Positions 14,797 to 22,722 of a DNA stretch of 32,104 nt are shown in pieces. A program made the position numbers and the translations under genes. This DNA comes from Crenarchaeota archaeon SCGC AAA471-B05. Lineage in GTDB: Archaea; Thermoproteota; Thermoprotei; Gearchaeales; Gearchaeaceae. The notes beneath the pieces were generated by a model. It was not told the DNA's origin and made no database searches. It was given only the letters and a program-made list of their open reading frames with translations. Location of the stretch: NCBI GenBank assembly GCA_000380705.1, contig AQYM01000032.1, forward strand, positions 88,569-120,672. Reading direction: 5' to 3'. Within the stretch, counting starts at the first letter, position 1. The number at the start of each line of letters is the position of its first letter.

Positions 14797-15714
14797 TCTG
14801 TACCTTTTTATTTCAAAGCCATGTTTAGAATATAAATCGTAAGCTGCTTTATTATCTTCCTCTACATGAATGGCAATTCTTTCTATTCCTTTTGAGTGGA
14901 ACCAGTTAAAAGCCTTCCTTAAAAGCTTTTTACCGAATCCTTTGCCTCGGTATTCTTTTAGTACTCCCAAAGTCCAAATTATTCCCCTTTTGATTTTTTT
15001 ATACTTATTAAATAAAGGATCTATTTCACATGAACATTCTCCGATAACTAAATTCTTTTCTTCATCATAAATTCCAAAATATCCTGTAGGATCGAACCCC
15101 TCTTCTTTATAATACGACTTAAGCTCATTGATTCTCAGTGGTCTCATGCCGTAATGTTCCTTAAAAGCTTCGTTATAGCATTTAACCCATTTTCTAATTA
15201 TTTCATAATTTTCTAGATAAACCCAACGGTAACCCTTAGGCAAATCTGGTATTCCAAAATTTTGTGTTGTTGTTTCTAAATAATACCATTTTTTATCCAA
15301 TAAAAAACCATTCTCCAAATAAAATTTGTTTTCATACGTATTAGTTGAATCTATAAAATGGGCTTGTATAAAATGGGCTTGGATTTCCTTTGCCTTTTCC
15401 TCTAATTTTTTAATCAGTAAACTACCTACTTCAAATAATCTCTCTCTTTCTACAACCAGAGAATCGATTATTAAAATTCTTTTCTTAAATTTTTTCTCGA
15501 CAAGCTTATCAAAATCTGATATTACATAACCTATTATTTTATTGCCTTCTTTGGCTATGAAAATATATTCTGGTTTAATGTAAGGTAAGTCAATGAATTT
15601 TGTTTTAAATTCATAAATGCTTAAAGGTCTAAAATCAGGATCGAATATTTTATTCTCATTATAAATTTTTGTCATTTCTTCCAAAAATTCTTGTTTATAG
15701 TTTAATATAAGCAT
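14770..15714 (-). CDS. Tandem GNAT acetyltransferase (MshD-like architecture)
   Basis: A 314-residue protein with two GNAT folds. The N-terminal fold (about 1-145) keeps the shape but its acetyl-CoA loop is degenerate (RERLFEVGSLLIKKL instead of R-x-x-G-x-G/A). The C-terminal fold (about 160-314) has an intact motif, VLKEYRGKGFGKKLLRKAF, followed by NKAAYDLYSKHGFEI. A degenerate first domain plus an active second domain and a length near 315 residues is the arrangement of mycothiol synthase MshD, but many unrelated tandem GNATs share it. The substrate is unknown. It is convergent with the CysRS-like gene and divergent, by 14 bp, from a membrane-protein gene. It contains a 15-bp tandem duplication. 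Confidence 0.82.
   Translation of the reverse strand: MLILNYKQEFLEEMTKIYNENKIFDPDFRPLSIYEFKTKFIDLPYIKPEYIFIAKEGNKIIGYVISDFDKLVEKKFKKRILIIDSLVVERERLFEVGSLLIKKLEEKAKEIQAHFIQAHFIDSTNTYENKFYLENGFLLDKKWYYLETTTQNFGIPDLPKGYRWVYLENYEIIRKWVKCYNEAFKEHYGMRPLRINELKSYYKEEGFDPTGYFGIYDEEKNLVIGECSCEIDPLFNKYKKIKRGIIWTLGVLKEYRGKGFGKKLLRKAFNWFHSKGIERIAIHVEEDNKAAYDLYSKHGFEIKRYRLFYTKSIF
15352..15381. repeat. 15-bp tandem duplication inside the GNAT gene
   Basis: TATAAAATGGGCTTG occurs twice in direct tandem (15352-15366 and 15367-15381). It is in frame and duplicates the residues QAHFI (IQAHFIQAHFID) in the protein, near the cofactor-helix-to-strand turn of the N-terminal GNAT fold. Confidence 0.9.
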
Positions 15715-15728
15715 AAAAATAATATATT

Positions 15729-16226
15729 ATGGAAAAGAATTTATCTATTCCGTTAAACGAAGCTTATAAAAACGTTAAAATCATTGCTTCAACGAAAAAC
15801 TGTAAAATAGTTTACGATGAACCTTATAAAATGCTAATTTTAATACATGGACACTATACTTTACTTCCCTCTTTAAATATTAAAAAAATATTAAGAATAA
15901 AATTTTTAGAAAATAAAATTTTTGTAAATTATGAAATTCCTAAAAGTATTAAAATTACCGATGGGCTAGTTTTTTGCTTTCTTTTAATACTCTTAATAGT
16001 TTCCTATTTTTATTTTTCTTATTTTATAGCGGAAATTCAAAGTTCTTTGCCACAAATTCCTTCTAATTCTCCATTTGGAGGATATGAATCGTTGTTAGGA
16101 ATGTTAAAACTCATTGAAGTTTTGATATTATTAGGTATTATTTTTGTTATTCTTTTACTACCTTTAAGTTTCATTAAATATAGAATGGCTAAAAGGTTCG
16201 TAAAGGAATTTTTATCATATATTTAG
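15729..16226 (+). CDS. 165-residue membrane protein of unknown function
   Basis: The first about 75 residues form a soluble, strand-rich domain (NVKIIASTKNCKIVYDEPYKMLILI, FLENKIFVNYEIP) facing the cytosol or outside. Two membrane helices follow (about 79-100 and 130-150), separated by a Ser/Pro-rich loop, and the tail is basic (KYRMAKRFVKEFLSYI). The layout resembles a small membrane-anchored sensor or scaffold, but I recognise no family. Starts are 14 bp apart from the divergent GNAT gene, so each promoter lies inside the other gene. Confidence 0.65.
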   Translation: MEKNLSIPLNEAYKNVKIIASTKNCKIVYDEPYKMLILIHGHYTLLPSLNIKKILRIKFLENKIFVNYEIPKSIKITDGLVFCFLLILLIVSYFYFSYFIAEIQSSLPQIPSNSPFGGYESLLGMLKLIEVLILLGIIFVILLLPLSFIKYRMAKRFVKEFLSYI

Positions 16227-16269
16227 TAAGCATTTATTAATTTGATAAAACAATATTAATAAATTAAAG

Positions 16270-17718
16270 GTGGCAGTTTTAAAGCAAAAGGAGATCAAAA
16301 AGCCAATAAGGGCTGCATCAGGAATTTCAGTGATAGCTGTAGTTACAGCTCCTTTTGATTGCCCAGCTAAATGTACTTATTGTTTTGGCGGACCTAATTA
16401 TGGCGCCCCTAAAAGTTACATAATAGGCGAACCTGCAATAAATAGAGCAGCCCAGAACGCTTTTAATCCTTATTTTCAAACACAAGACAGATTAAAACAA
16501 TATATATTATCTGGACACTTTCCTTCAAAATCCCAAATAATAGTGGTAGGAGGGACATTTACAGCTTTACCAAAGGATTATAGAAAATGGTTTATATCAC
16601 AATGCATAAAAGCTCTAAATGATTTTCCTAAAGTAAACTACCAAGAAAATGTAGATCCTTATTATGAAATAAAAAGAAACGAAAAAGCATTAATAAGATG
16701 TGTAGGTATATCTATAGAAACTAGGCCTGACTGGTTAGATGAAATGATACTGGATGAACTATTAAACTTAGGTGTAACAAGAGTTGAAATAGGCGTTCAA
16801 TCAACTTTTGATTCTATTCTTGAAAGGGTTAAACGAGGGCATGGTATTAAGGAAGTAATTCATGCAACAAGATTATTGAAAGATGCAGGATTTGAAGTTT
16901 GTTATCATATGATGTTAGGACTTCCAGGTTCAAACAAACAAATGGATATTGAGTCATTTAAAACCATATTTTATGACTCCAGATTTTGCCCAGATATGAT
17001 TAAAATTTATCCTACATTGGTTATGCCTGGGTCCGAATTATATAAAGAATGGCTTGAGGGGAAATATAAAGAGATAAAAGAAGAAGATGTGATAGAAATT
17101 CTCGAAGAAGTTACTAAATTTTTGCCTCCATATGTTAGAGTTAACAGAGTTCAAAGAGATATGCCTTCCCAAATAATTATTGCAGGTATTAAAAGAGGAG
17201 ACTTAAGGGAATATGCGAATAAAATATTAAAAGAGAAAGGAATAAGATGTTTATGTACTAGATGCAGGGAAGTAGGAATTAGAATAGTTAAAGAAAAATT
17301 TAATCCTGACAATTCAAAGGTAAAATTTATTCGAAGAGATTACTATGCTTCAGAAGGATACGAACATTTTCTTTCTTTTGAAGATGAAGATTTAACTTTA
17401 ATAGGATATTTAAGATTACGTGTACCTAAAAATCCTTGGAGAAAAGAAGCTAAGAATGCTGGAATAGTAAGAGAACTACATGTTTATGGTCAAGCTGTTC
17501 CCGTAGGAGTTAAACTAGAAAGTTCTTGGCAACATAAAGGTTATGGAAGAAGATTGCTAGCAGAAGCTGAAAGAATAGTTTATGAGGAATATGGCTTAAA
17601 TAAAATGATCATAATAAGTGCTATAGGAGTAAGAGAATATTACAGAAAGTTTGGTTATGAGCTCGAAGGACCTTACATGTCAAAAATTTTAAACAAATCT
17701 TCTATTATAAATCTTTAA
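16270..17718 (+). CDS. elp3: Elp3, tRNA uridine-34 carboxymethylation enzyme
   Basis: A 482-residue fusion of a radical-SAM domain and a C-terminal GNAT domain, the Elp3 architecture. The iron-sulfur cysteines are C31, C35 and C38 (CPAKCTYCFGG). Elp3 hallmarks follow: VVGGTFTALP, GISIETRPDW, VEIGVQSTFD, the zinc-region CLCTRCREVG, and in the GNAT part VRELHVYGQAVPVG and QHKGYGRRLLAEAE (about 420). It makes cm5U-type modification at the wobble uridine of tRNA using acetyl-CoA and SAM. The start is GTG (GTGGCAGTT) at 16270, directly after an AAAGGTG-like stretch. The stop overlaps the next ATG (TAATG), so it begins an elp3-DHH-ubiX operon. Confidence 0.94.
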   Translation: MAVLKQKEIKKPIRAASGISVIAVVTAPFDCPAKCTYCFGGPNYGAPKSYIIGEPAINRAAQNAFNPYFQTQDRLKQYILSGHFPSKSQIIVVGGTFTALPKDYRKWFISQCIKALNDFPKVNYQENVDPYYEIKRNEKALIRCVGISIETRPDWLDEMILDELLNLGVTRVEIGVQSTFDSILERVKRGHGIKEVIHATRLLKDAGFEVCYHMMLGLPGSNKQMDIESFKTIFYDSRFCPDMIKIYPTLVMPGSELYKEWLEGKYKEIKEEDVIEILEEVTKFLPPYVRVNRVQRDMPSQIIIAGIKRGDLREYANKILKEKGIRCLCTRCREVGIRIVKEKFNPDNSKVKFIRRDYYASEGYEHFLSFEDEDLTLIGYLRLRVPKNPWRKEAKNAGIVRELHVYGQAVPVGVKLESSWQHKGYGRRLLAEAERIVYEEYGLNKMIIISAIGVREYYRKFGYELEGPYMSKILNKSSIINL

Positions 17719-18716
17719 TGCGCTTAAAATTTTTCAGATTTATTAAAATCTTATTTAAAAAGAAAAAAATCCCTAAGATATTAAATGAATATATTGTAAT
17801 AGCCCATGATGATGTGGATGGAACAGTATCTGCTGCCTTAATAAAGAGAAAATATAAAGATGTTTATTTTTTACCTTCGGTTCCTAGAGAAGTAATCTTC
17901 GATCTTGGAAAGCTAAAGGTGGAAAATAAAAAAATATTTATTTCAGATTTATCTCCCAACGATGATCTTCTTAATGAATTGGATAAAAATCTTTCCAAGT
18001 TAATTAAGAATAATAATGAAATAATTTGGATAGACCATCATACATGGTCTGAAGAAGCAATACAGATAGCTTCAAAGTATTCCAAGCTTTTTGTTGAGAG
18101 AACTAAAAGTGCTGCTGAAGCTATAGCGAAAGTTCTTGAGTTAAATGACGAAGTATCTTTAAAGCTTGTTGAGATAGCAAACGATGCAGATACAGCTTCG
18201 TATTCTTTAGAGGATACAATCATTATAAATCGCTCATTAAGATATAAAGCTAGAATCAATTACATTGTAGATGCTTTAAGTGAGGGAAGGATAAATGATG
18301 AAAAAATTTTAAAGTGGGCAAAAAAAGAAGCTAAAAATGAAGAAAAAATAAAGGAAGTAATCAATACTTTGCCTGTTTTAAAAACTAAAAACGGTCATAC
18401 ATATACTATAATAGACATTAGGAAAATTAAAAATAAATTACCGGGCAGTCTAGTAGCTAAATATGCAAGTATGGAGAAAAACTTAGATTTTACAGTAGTA
18501 ATTTACCCTAGATTAAATGTATCCTTTTATGCTGGAATGAATAAAAATATAAATTTGTTGCCGATTGCGAAGAAATATAACGGAGGAGGTCATCCTTTTG
18601 CATGTGGTTGTATGCCTAAGCTATCATTTAAATCTAAATTATTAGTAAAATTTTTAAAAAGATATGTACCAAAAGAAATAAAAGAAGTTATTAATACAGT
18701 GAATGAGTTGGTATGA
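17718..18716 (+). CDS. DHH-family phosphoesterase
   Basis: A 332-residue protein with the DHH/DHHA1 layout. A very basic N-terminal stretch (KFFRFIKILFKKKKIPK) is followed by the metal-binding motifs DDVDG (31-35), SDLSPND, DHH in WIDHHTW (about 103), NDADT, and the DHHA1 substrate-binding GGGHPFACGC near residue 288. Members hydrolyse short oligonucleotides or cyclic dinucleotides, or act as RecJ/GAN-like exonucleases. The short length suggests a NrnA-like or GAN-related protein, and the exact substrate is open. The ATG overlaps the elp3 stop by 1 bp, and its own stop overlaps ubiX by 4 bp. Confidence 0.85.
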   Translation: MRLKFFRFIKILFKKKKIPKILNEYIVIAHDDVDGTVSAALIKRKYKDVYFLPSVPREVIFDLGKLKVENKKIFISDLSPNDDLLNELDKNLSKLIKNNNEIIWIDHHTWSEEAIQIASKYSKLFVERTKSAAEAIAKVLELNDEVSLKLVEIANDADTASYSLEDTIIINRSLRYKARINYIVDALSEGRINDEKILKWAKKEAKNEEKIKEVINTLPVLKTKNGHTYTIIDIRKIKNKLPGSLVAKYASMEKNLDFTVVIYPRLNVSFYAGMNKNINLLPIAKKYNGGGHPFACGCMPKLSFKSKLLVKFLKRYVPKEIKEVINTVNELV

Positions 18717-19282
18717 AGAGAATTGTAATTGGAATCTCTGGCGCTTCAGGCTCAATTTATGGTATAAGAACTTTAATTCGGTTAAAGGAATTAAACCATG
18801 AAAGATATTTAGTAATAACAAGTGCAGCATGGCAAGTTATAAAAGATGAATTAAATCTTTCCAAAGAAGAAGTTATAAGTTTGGCTACAAAATACTATGA
18901 AGAATTTGATTTCACTGCACCTATCGCCAGTGGCTCGTATCCCACTGATGGAATGATAATTGCTCCTTGCTCGATGAAAACAGTCGCAGCAATAGCTAAC
19001 GGAATTTCGAATAATTTGCTTTTAAGGGCAGCAGATATTTGCATAAAGGAAAAGAGACCTTTGGTGTTATTAATAAGGGAAACCCCATTGAGTACAATCC
19101 ATCTTAAAAATCTTTATATTTTATCTAAAATTCCTACTATAACGATATTTCCTCCTTTACCAGCTTGGTATTCTAAACCTGTTGATTTAATTGATGTAGT
19201 AGACCAAAGTATTGCTAGAGCTTTAAGATATTTGGGAATAGAAGATCCAAAATTAAGGATATGGAAAGGATATGAAGATTAA
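18713..19282 (+). CDS. ubiX: UbiX flavin prenyltransferase
   Basis: A 189-residue enzyme that makes prenylated FMN, the cofactor of UbiD-type decarboxylases, from FMN and a dimethylallyl donor. The N-terminal GISGASGSIYG loop binds FMN phosphate, and the later conserved segments ASGSYPTDGMIIAPCSMKT, RAADICIKEKRPLVLLIRETP and FPPLPAWY are all present. The length is normal. It is the third gene of the overlapping elp3-DHH-ubiX run (ATGA overlap with the DHH gene). No ubiD gene is in the window. Confidence 0.95.
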   Translation: MKRIVIGISGASGSIYGIRTLIRLKELNHERYLVITSAAWQVIKDELNLSKEEVISLATKYYEEFDFTAPIASGSYPTDGMIIAPCSMKTVAAIANGISNNLLLRAADICIKEKRPLVLLIRETPLSTIHLKNLYILSKIPTITIFPPLPAWYSKPVDLIDVVDQSIARALRYLGIEDPKLRIWKGYED

Positions 19283-19306
19283 AGAGTAATATGATTTATA
19301 AAAATT

Positions 19307-20044
19307 TTATAAATTTGATGAAACAATTCGTTGAAACCTTAAAGCATCTTCATACATATAAATATTATTAAATAAAATATAAACTTCATTTAATTCTAAT
19401 TTTTTTATAATATTTAAAAGATTTTTTAAATCATTATCCGTATATTTATATTTATACATAGTTTTTCCTAATCCATGTAATCTAAAGTATGCTATTTTAT
19501 TTATTCCAAAGTATGTTGCTTCTTCCTTTAAAGGGTCTACGCAATGAATAAGATTAAATTTTTTGCATAATTTCAAAATATTTTCTCTATTCCATCCTCT
19601 TAATTCAATTGCAATTTCTAATTTATTTCTTTCTATTCCATAAAAGAAATTTTCTGCATTTTTTATACCTTCTTCATTATCTTTAAAACTTGAAGGAAGC
19701 TGGATTAAGCATATCTTTGAGTTCAACGCTTTACTTATTTTTATTTGCTCTTTCCAATATTCCATTACTTCTTTGGTTAACCTTAATGAACCAACTTTGT
19801 TTTTTAATTCTTCTAAATTTTTTATACCACTTCTTTTCCATGTAGGTGAACTTACTTCATGAGTTATCCCCTGAAAACATTTAAATGTAAACTCAAAATC
19901 CTTTGGTGCTTCTTTTCTCAGTTGCATCATTCTATCTATTGAAGGTATTTTGTAAAATGTTTCTTGAAGTTCAACTAATTTAAAATTTTCATAGTAAATT
20001 TCTCTTTTCTTTTGAAATCCGCAACAACCAATTTTTATTATCAC
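19307..20044 (-). CDS. DUF72 family protein
   Basis: A 245-residue TIM-barrel-like protein of the DUF72 (YecE) family. It starts IKIGCCGFQ, then LVELQETFYKIPS, FEFTFKCFQGITHE, ICLIQLPSSFK, LEIAIELRGWN, LIHCVDPL and YFRLHGLG, the conserved strand-end motifs in order. The biochemical role of the family is unknown; its conserved acidic and histidine residues resemble those of sugar or nucleotide-acting TIM barrels. It is convergent with ubiX and divergent from the tRNA-binding gene. Confidence 0.85.
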   Translation of the reverse strand: MIIKIGCCGFQKKREIYYENFKLVELQETFYKIPSIDRMMQLRKEAPKDFEFTFKCFQGITHEVSSPTWKRSGIKNLEELKNKVGSLRLTKEVMEYWKEQIKISKALNSKICLIQLPSSFKDNEEGIKNAENFFYGIERNKLEIAIELRGWNRENILKLCKKFNLIHCVDPLKEEATYFGINKIAYFRLHGLGKTMYKYKYTDNDLKNLLNIIKKLELNEVYILFNNIYMYEDALRFQRIVSSNL

Positions 20045-20097
20045 AAATTTTCTTTTTATTTTATAAGCTTATTAATTTGAATAAAAATTCAAAATTA

Positions 20098-20427
20098 ATG
20101 AATGAAATAACTATTGATGAATTTTCAAAGCTAGATATAAGGATAGGTAAGGTGGTAGAAGCAAAAAGAGTTGAAGGAACATATAAATTATTATTACTAA
20201 AAGTAAATTTAGGGAATGAAGTAAGAACAATAGTAGCTGGAATAGGTGATCAATATGAACCAGAATTTCTCCTTAATAAAAAAGTTGTTGTTTTAGCTAA
20301 TCTAAAACCAAAGGTAATAAGAGGTATAGAGAGTCAAGGTATGATTTTATGTGCAGTGGATGAAAACCAAAACGTTTATCCATTGACCACAATGGGAGAA
20401 GCTAAGGAAGGTTCTAAAGTTTATTAA
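20098..20427 (+). CDS. tRNA-binding OB-fold protein (Trbp111/MetRS-beta-like)
   Basis: A 109-residue protein from the ATG at 20098; the TTG at 20077 would add an Asn/Lys-rich tail and lacks promoter support, whereas an A-box-like TTATAAGCTTATTAA lies at the right distance for 20098. The whole protein is one EMAP-II/Trbp111-type OB fold with the motifs FSKLDIRIGKVVEA, VAGIGDQYEPE, VVVLANLKPKVIRGIESQGM and GEAKEGSKV. It binds the outer corner of tRNAs in a structure-specific way. In archaea a similar domain is the C-terminal part or beta subunit of methionyl-tRNA synthetase. It is 25 bp before the prenyl synthase gene. Confidence 0.88.
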   Translation: MNEITIDEFSKLDIRIGKVVEAKRVEGTYKLLLLKVNLGNEVRTIVAGIGDQYEPEFLLNKKVVVLANLKPKVIRGIESQGMILCAVDENQNVYPLTTMGEAKEGSKVY

Positions 20428-20452
20428 TATGTTATTTGATTATTAAATAAAA

Positions 20453-21298
20453 ATGGATCAACAGGAGAATCTTATGTTTGAAAATTTGCTATATTTAGAA
20501 GACAAATTTCTCTTTAAACGTGTGTCTTTATTTGAGAAATTTATTAACAAAGAATTGGAAAAACATAAAAACTCTTCTTTTTATGAATCTTTAATTTACG
20601 CTTTAAGGGGAGGAAAAAGGTTGAGACCTATAATTTTATTTTTGACTGCCGAAACTTTAGGTATTCCTAAAGAAGACTATTATCCAGCTGCCTTTGCTAT
20701 AGAACTTATTCATACTGTTTCCCTTATTCATGATGATATGCTGGATAGGGAAATTTATAGAAGAGGTTCAAAGGCTTATTATTTAGTTTACGGTGAGGAG
20801 CAAGCTATATTGGTAGCAGATTATACTTTATCTTTGGTTTTAGAGTTGACAAGTAGATATAAAAATAAGAATGTAGCTTTAATACTAGCAGATACGGTTA
20901 AAGCTATGAGTGAGGGTCAATTACTTGAAGTTAAATTAAGAAATGAAAATGAGATTAAATGGGAAGAATATTTTAAAATTATTCAAAATAAAACAGCTTC
21001 GTTATTCGAAGCTTCTTCACGAATAGGAGCTACTTTAGCCACAGAGAATGAGTTTTATATAGAAACTGCGAGTTTCTTTGGAAGATATTTAGGTCTAGCA
21101 TATCAGATTTATGATGATTTAAGGGATTGGGATAAAAAAGAATACGTACAAAAATTAAAAATTGAAAATAAAAAGGATTTTCTTAATGAAAAATTATCTA
21201 TGTATTTAGATTTAAGTAAAAGAGCATTAAACAAATTACCACAGAACAATATTAGGAATATTTTAGAGGGGTTTATAGATTTGGTTATAAAGACTTAG
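20453..21298 (+). CDS. Polyprenyl diphosphate synthase (GGPP-type or longer chain)
   Basis: A 281-residue all-helical trans-prenyltransferase. GGKRLRP (53-59), the first Asp-rich motif DDMLD (94-98, in LIHDDMLDREIYRRG) and the second DDLRD (about 221-225, in YQIYDDLRDW) are intact. It condenses isopentenyl units onto an allylic diphosphate. Chain length is set by the residue five positions before the first motif, bulky (Phe/Tyr) in archaeal GGPP synthases. Here it is V89, a small residue, which allows a longer product such as the side chain of an archaeal quinone. GGPP for lipids remains possible. Confidence 0.88.
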   Translation: MDQQENLMFENLLYLEDKFLFKRVSLFEKFINKELEKHKNSSFYESLIYALRGGKRLRPIILFLTAETLGIPKEDYYPAAFAIELIHTVSLIHDDMLDREIYRRGSKAYYLVYGEEQAILVADYTLSLVLELTSRYKNKNVALILADTVKAMSEGQLLEVKLRNENEIKWEEYFKIIQNKTASLFEASSRIGATLATENEFYIETASFFGRYLGLAYQIYDDLRDWDKKEYVQKLKIENKKDFLNEKLSMYLDLSKRALNKLPQNNIRNILEGFIDLVIKT

Positions 21299-21309
21299 AA
21301 ATTTTTTAG

Positions 21310-22611
21310 CTATTCAATTTGCAGTTTTTCCTTATAAGCATCTAAATCTAAGAATCCATGACCGCTTATATTCATCAATATAATCTTTTCTTTTCCATTT
21401 CTTTCAGCCTTTAATGCCTCATCAATACATCCCTTAACTGCATAAGCGGACTCAGCTGCTACAAGCCATCCTTCAGTTTCAAGGAAAAGTTTTGCTGCCT
21501 CAAATATTTCCTTTTCATCTATAGGATAATACTTAGCATTAACAATTCCCAAATGTCTTAATAAGCTTATTATTGGAGCTGCCGCGTGATATCTTAAGCC
21601 ATCTCCCTTAATTTCCTTTGCTTCATATTTATGTCCTAGTGTATACATTTTAAGTAAAGGAGTTAGTTCTGCTGCATCTCCAAAATCATATTCATATTTC
21701 CCTTTTATTAAGTTTGGTGAAGCCTCTGATTGGATTGCTAAAAATTCAATATCTAAATTCTTTTTAATTTTCTCTCTGACAAAGGGTAAAATTATACCCC
21801 CAAAGTTTGATCCTCCTCCTAAACAAGATATTATCAAGTTTGGCATAATATCAAGTTTTTTAAATTGTTCCAAAGTTTCCAAGCCTATTATAGTTTGGTG
21901 TAGTAAAACATGATTTAAGACAGAACCTAAAGCATAGGCTCTTTTTTCACTCTTTGAAGCATATTCTAATCCTTCTGAAATCGCTATAGCTAAGTAACCA
22001 GGATGATTTGGATTTTCCTTCAAATATTTTTTTCCTACTTCTGTTAAATTACTTGGAGAAGAGTAAACGTTTGCACCGTATAATTTCATTAGAATTCTTC
22101 TTTGTGTTTTCCATTCATAAACATTTCTAACCCAAAAAACCGTACATTTCAAATTAAACATTTTAGCAGCATAACTTAATGCACTGCCCCATTGGCCTGC
22201 TCCAGTTTCAGTAACCAATTCTTCAATTCCTTGCTTTAAGGCGTAATAAGCCTGAGCTATAGCGGTGTTTAATTTATGTGATCCAGGAGGTGAAAGATCT
22301 TCCCTTTTATAAAATATTTTTACTTTTTTTAAACGAAGTCTTTCTTCTAATCTAAAGGCTCTATATAATGGTCTTGGTCTTCCTATATGAATATAAATTT
22401 CTAGTAATTCTTCAGGAATCTTAATCCAAGATGAACTTTCAAACTCCTGTTTTAGGCATTCCTTAATCATAACTTTATTCATAAATTCCAATCTGGAAAA
22501 TCCGTCATTATAATCCTTAGGGGGAGGCAATGGTTCTGGCAAATCTGGAATGATATTATACCAATACCTTGGTATTTCATCTATACTTAAATTTATTTGG
22601 GATATTTTCAT
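21310..22611 (-). CDS. trpB2: Tryptophan synthase beta chain, TrpB2 type
   Basis: A 433-residue PLP enzyme from the ATG at 22611; the upstream ATG at 22674 would add 21 residues lying over the promoter. The N-terminal extension (RYWYNIIPDLPEPLPPPKDY) is the TrpB2 hallmark. GRPRPLYRA and KREDLSPPGSHKLNTA with the PLP lysine K113 follow, then ETGAGQWGSAL, the phosphate-binding CLGGGSNFGG and the closing NISGHGFLD. There is no trpA beside it, as expected for TrpB2, which makes tryptophan from serine and indole without a tight alpha-subunit partner. The A-box at 22632-22643 has the leaderless distance. Convergent with the prenyl synthase (11 bp apart). Confidence 0.95.
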   Translation of the reverse strand: MKISQINLSIDEIPRYWYNIIPDLPEPLPPPKDYNDGFSRLEFMNKVMIKECLKQEFESSSWIKIPEELLEIYIHIGRPRPLYRAFRLEERLRLKKVKIFYKREDLSPPGSHKLNTAIAQAYYALKQGIEELVTETGAGQWGSALSYAAKMFNLKCTVFWVRNVYEWKTQRRILMKLYGANVYSSPSNLTEVGKKYLKENPNHPGYLAIAISEGLEYASKSEKRAYALGSVLNHVLLHQTIIGLETLEQFKKLDIMPNLIISCLGGGSNFGGIILPFVREKIKKNLDIEFLAIQSEASPNLIKGKYEYDFGDAAELTPLLKMYTLGHKYEAKEIKGDGLRYHAAAPIISLLRHLGIVNAKYYPIDEKEIFEAAKLFLETEGWLVAAESAYAVKGCIDEALKAERNGKEKIILMNISGHGFLDLDAYKEKLQIE

Positions 22612-22631
22612 AACAAATAATAGATTTAAGT

Positions 22632-22643
22632 GAATATATTTCT
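22632..22643 (-). promoter_or_regulatory. A-box promoter of trpB2
   Basis: GAATATATTTCT on the plus strand (AGAAATATATTC on the minus strand) is centred about 26 bp before the minus-strand ATG at 22611. This supports the shorter start over the upstream in-frame ATG. Confidence 0.5.
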
Positions 22644-22722
22644 TAGGGAGAAGAAATTTGGTCCTAAAATTCAAGTTATATGCTAAGTAAAAATTTATTT
22701 TTTAAAATTCTTATTTTTAAAT

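Noticed and set aside
22612..22674. Longer trpB2 start (21 extra residues)
   Set aside because: The extension is not like TrpB2 N-termini and covers the A-box at 22632-22643.
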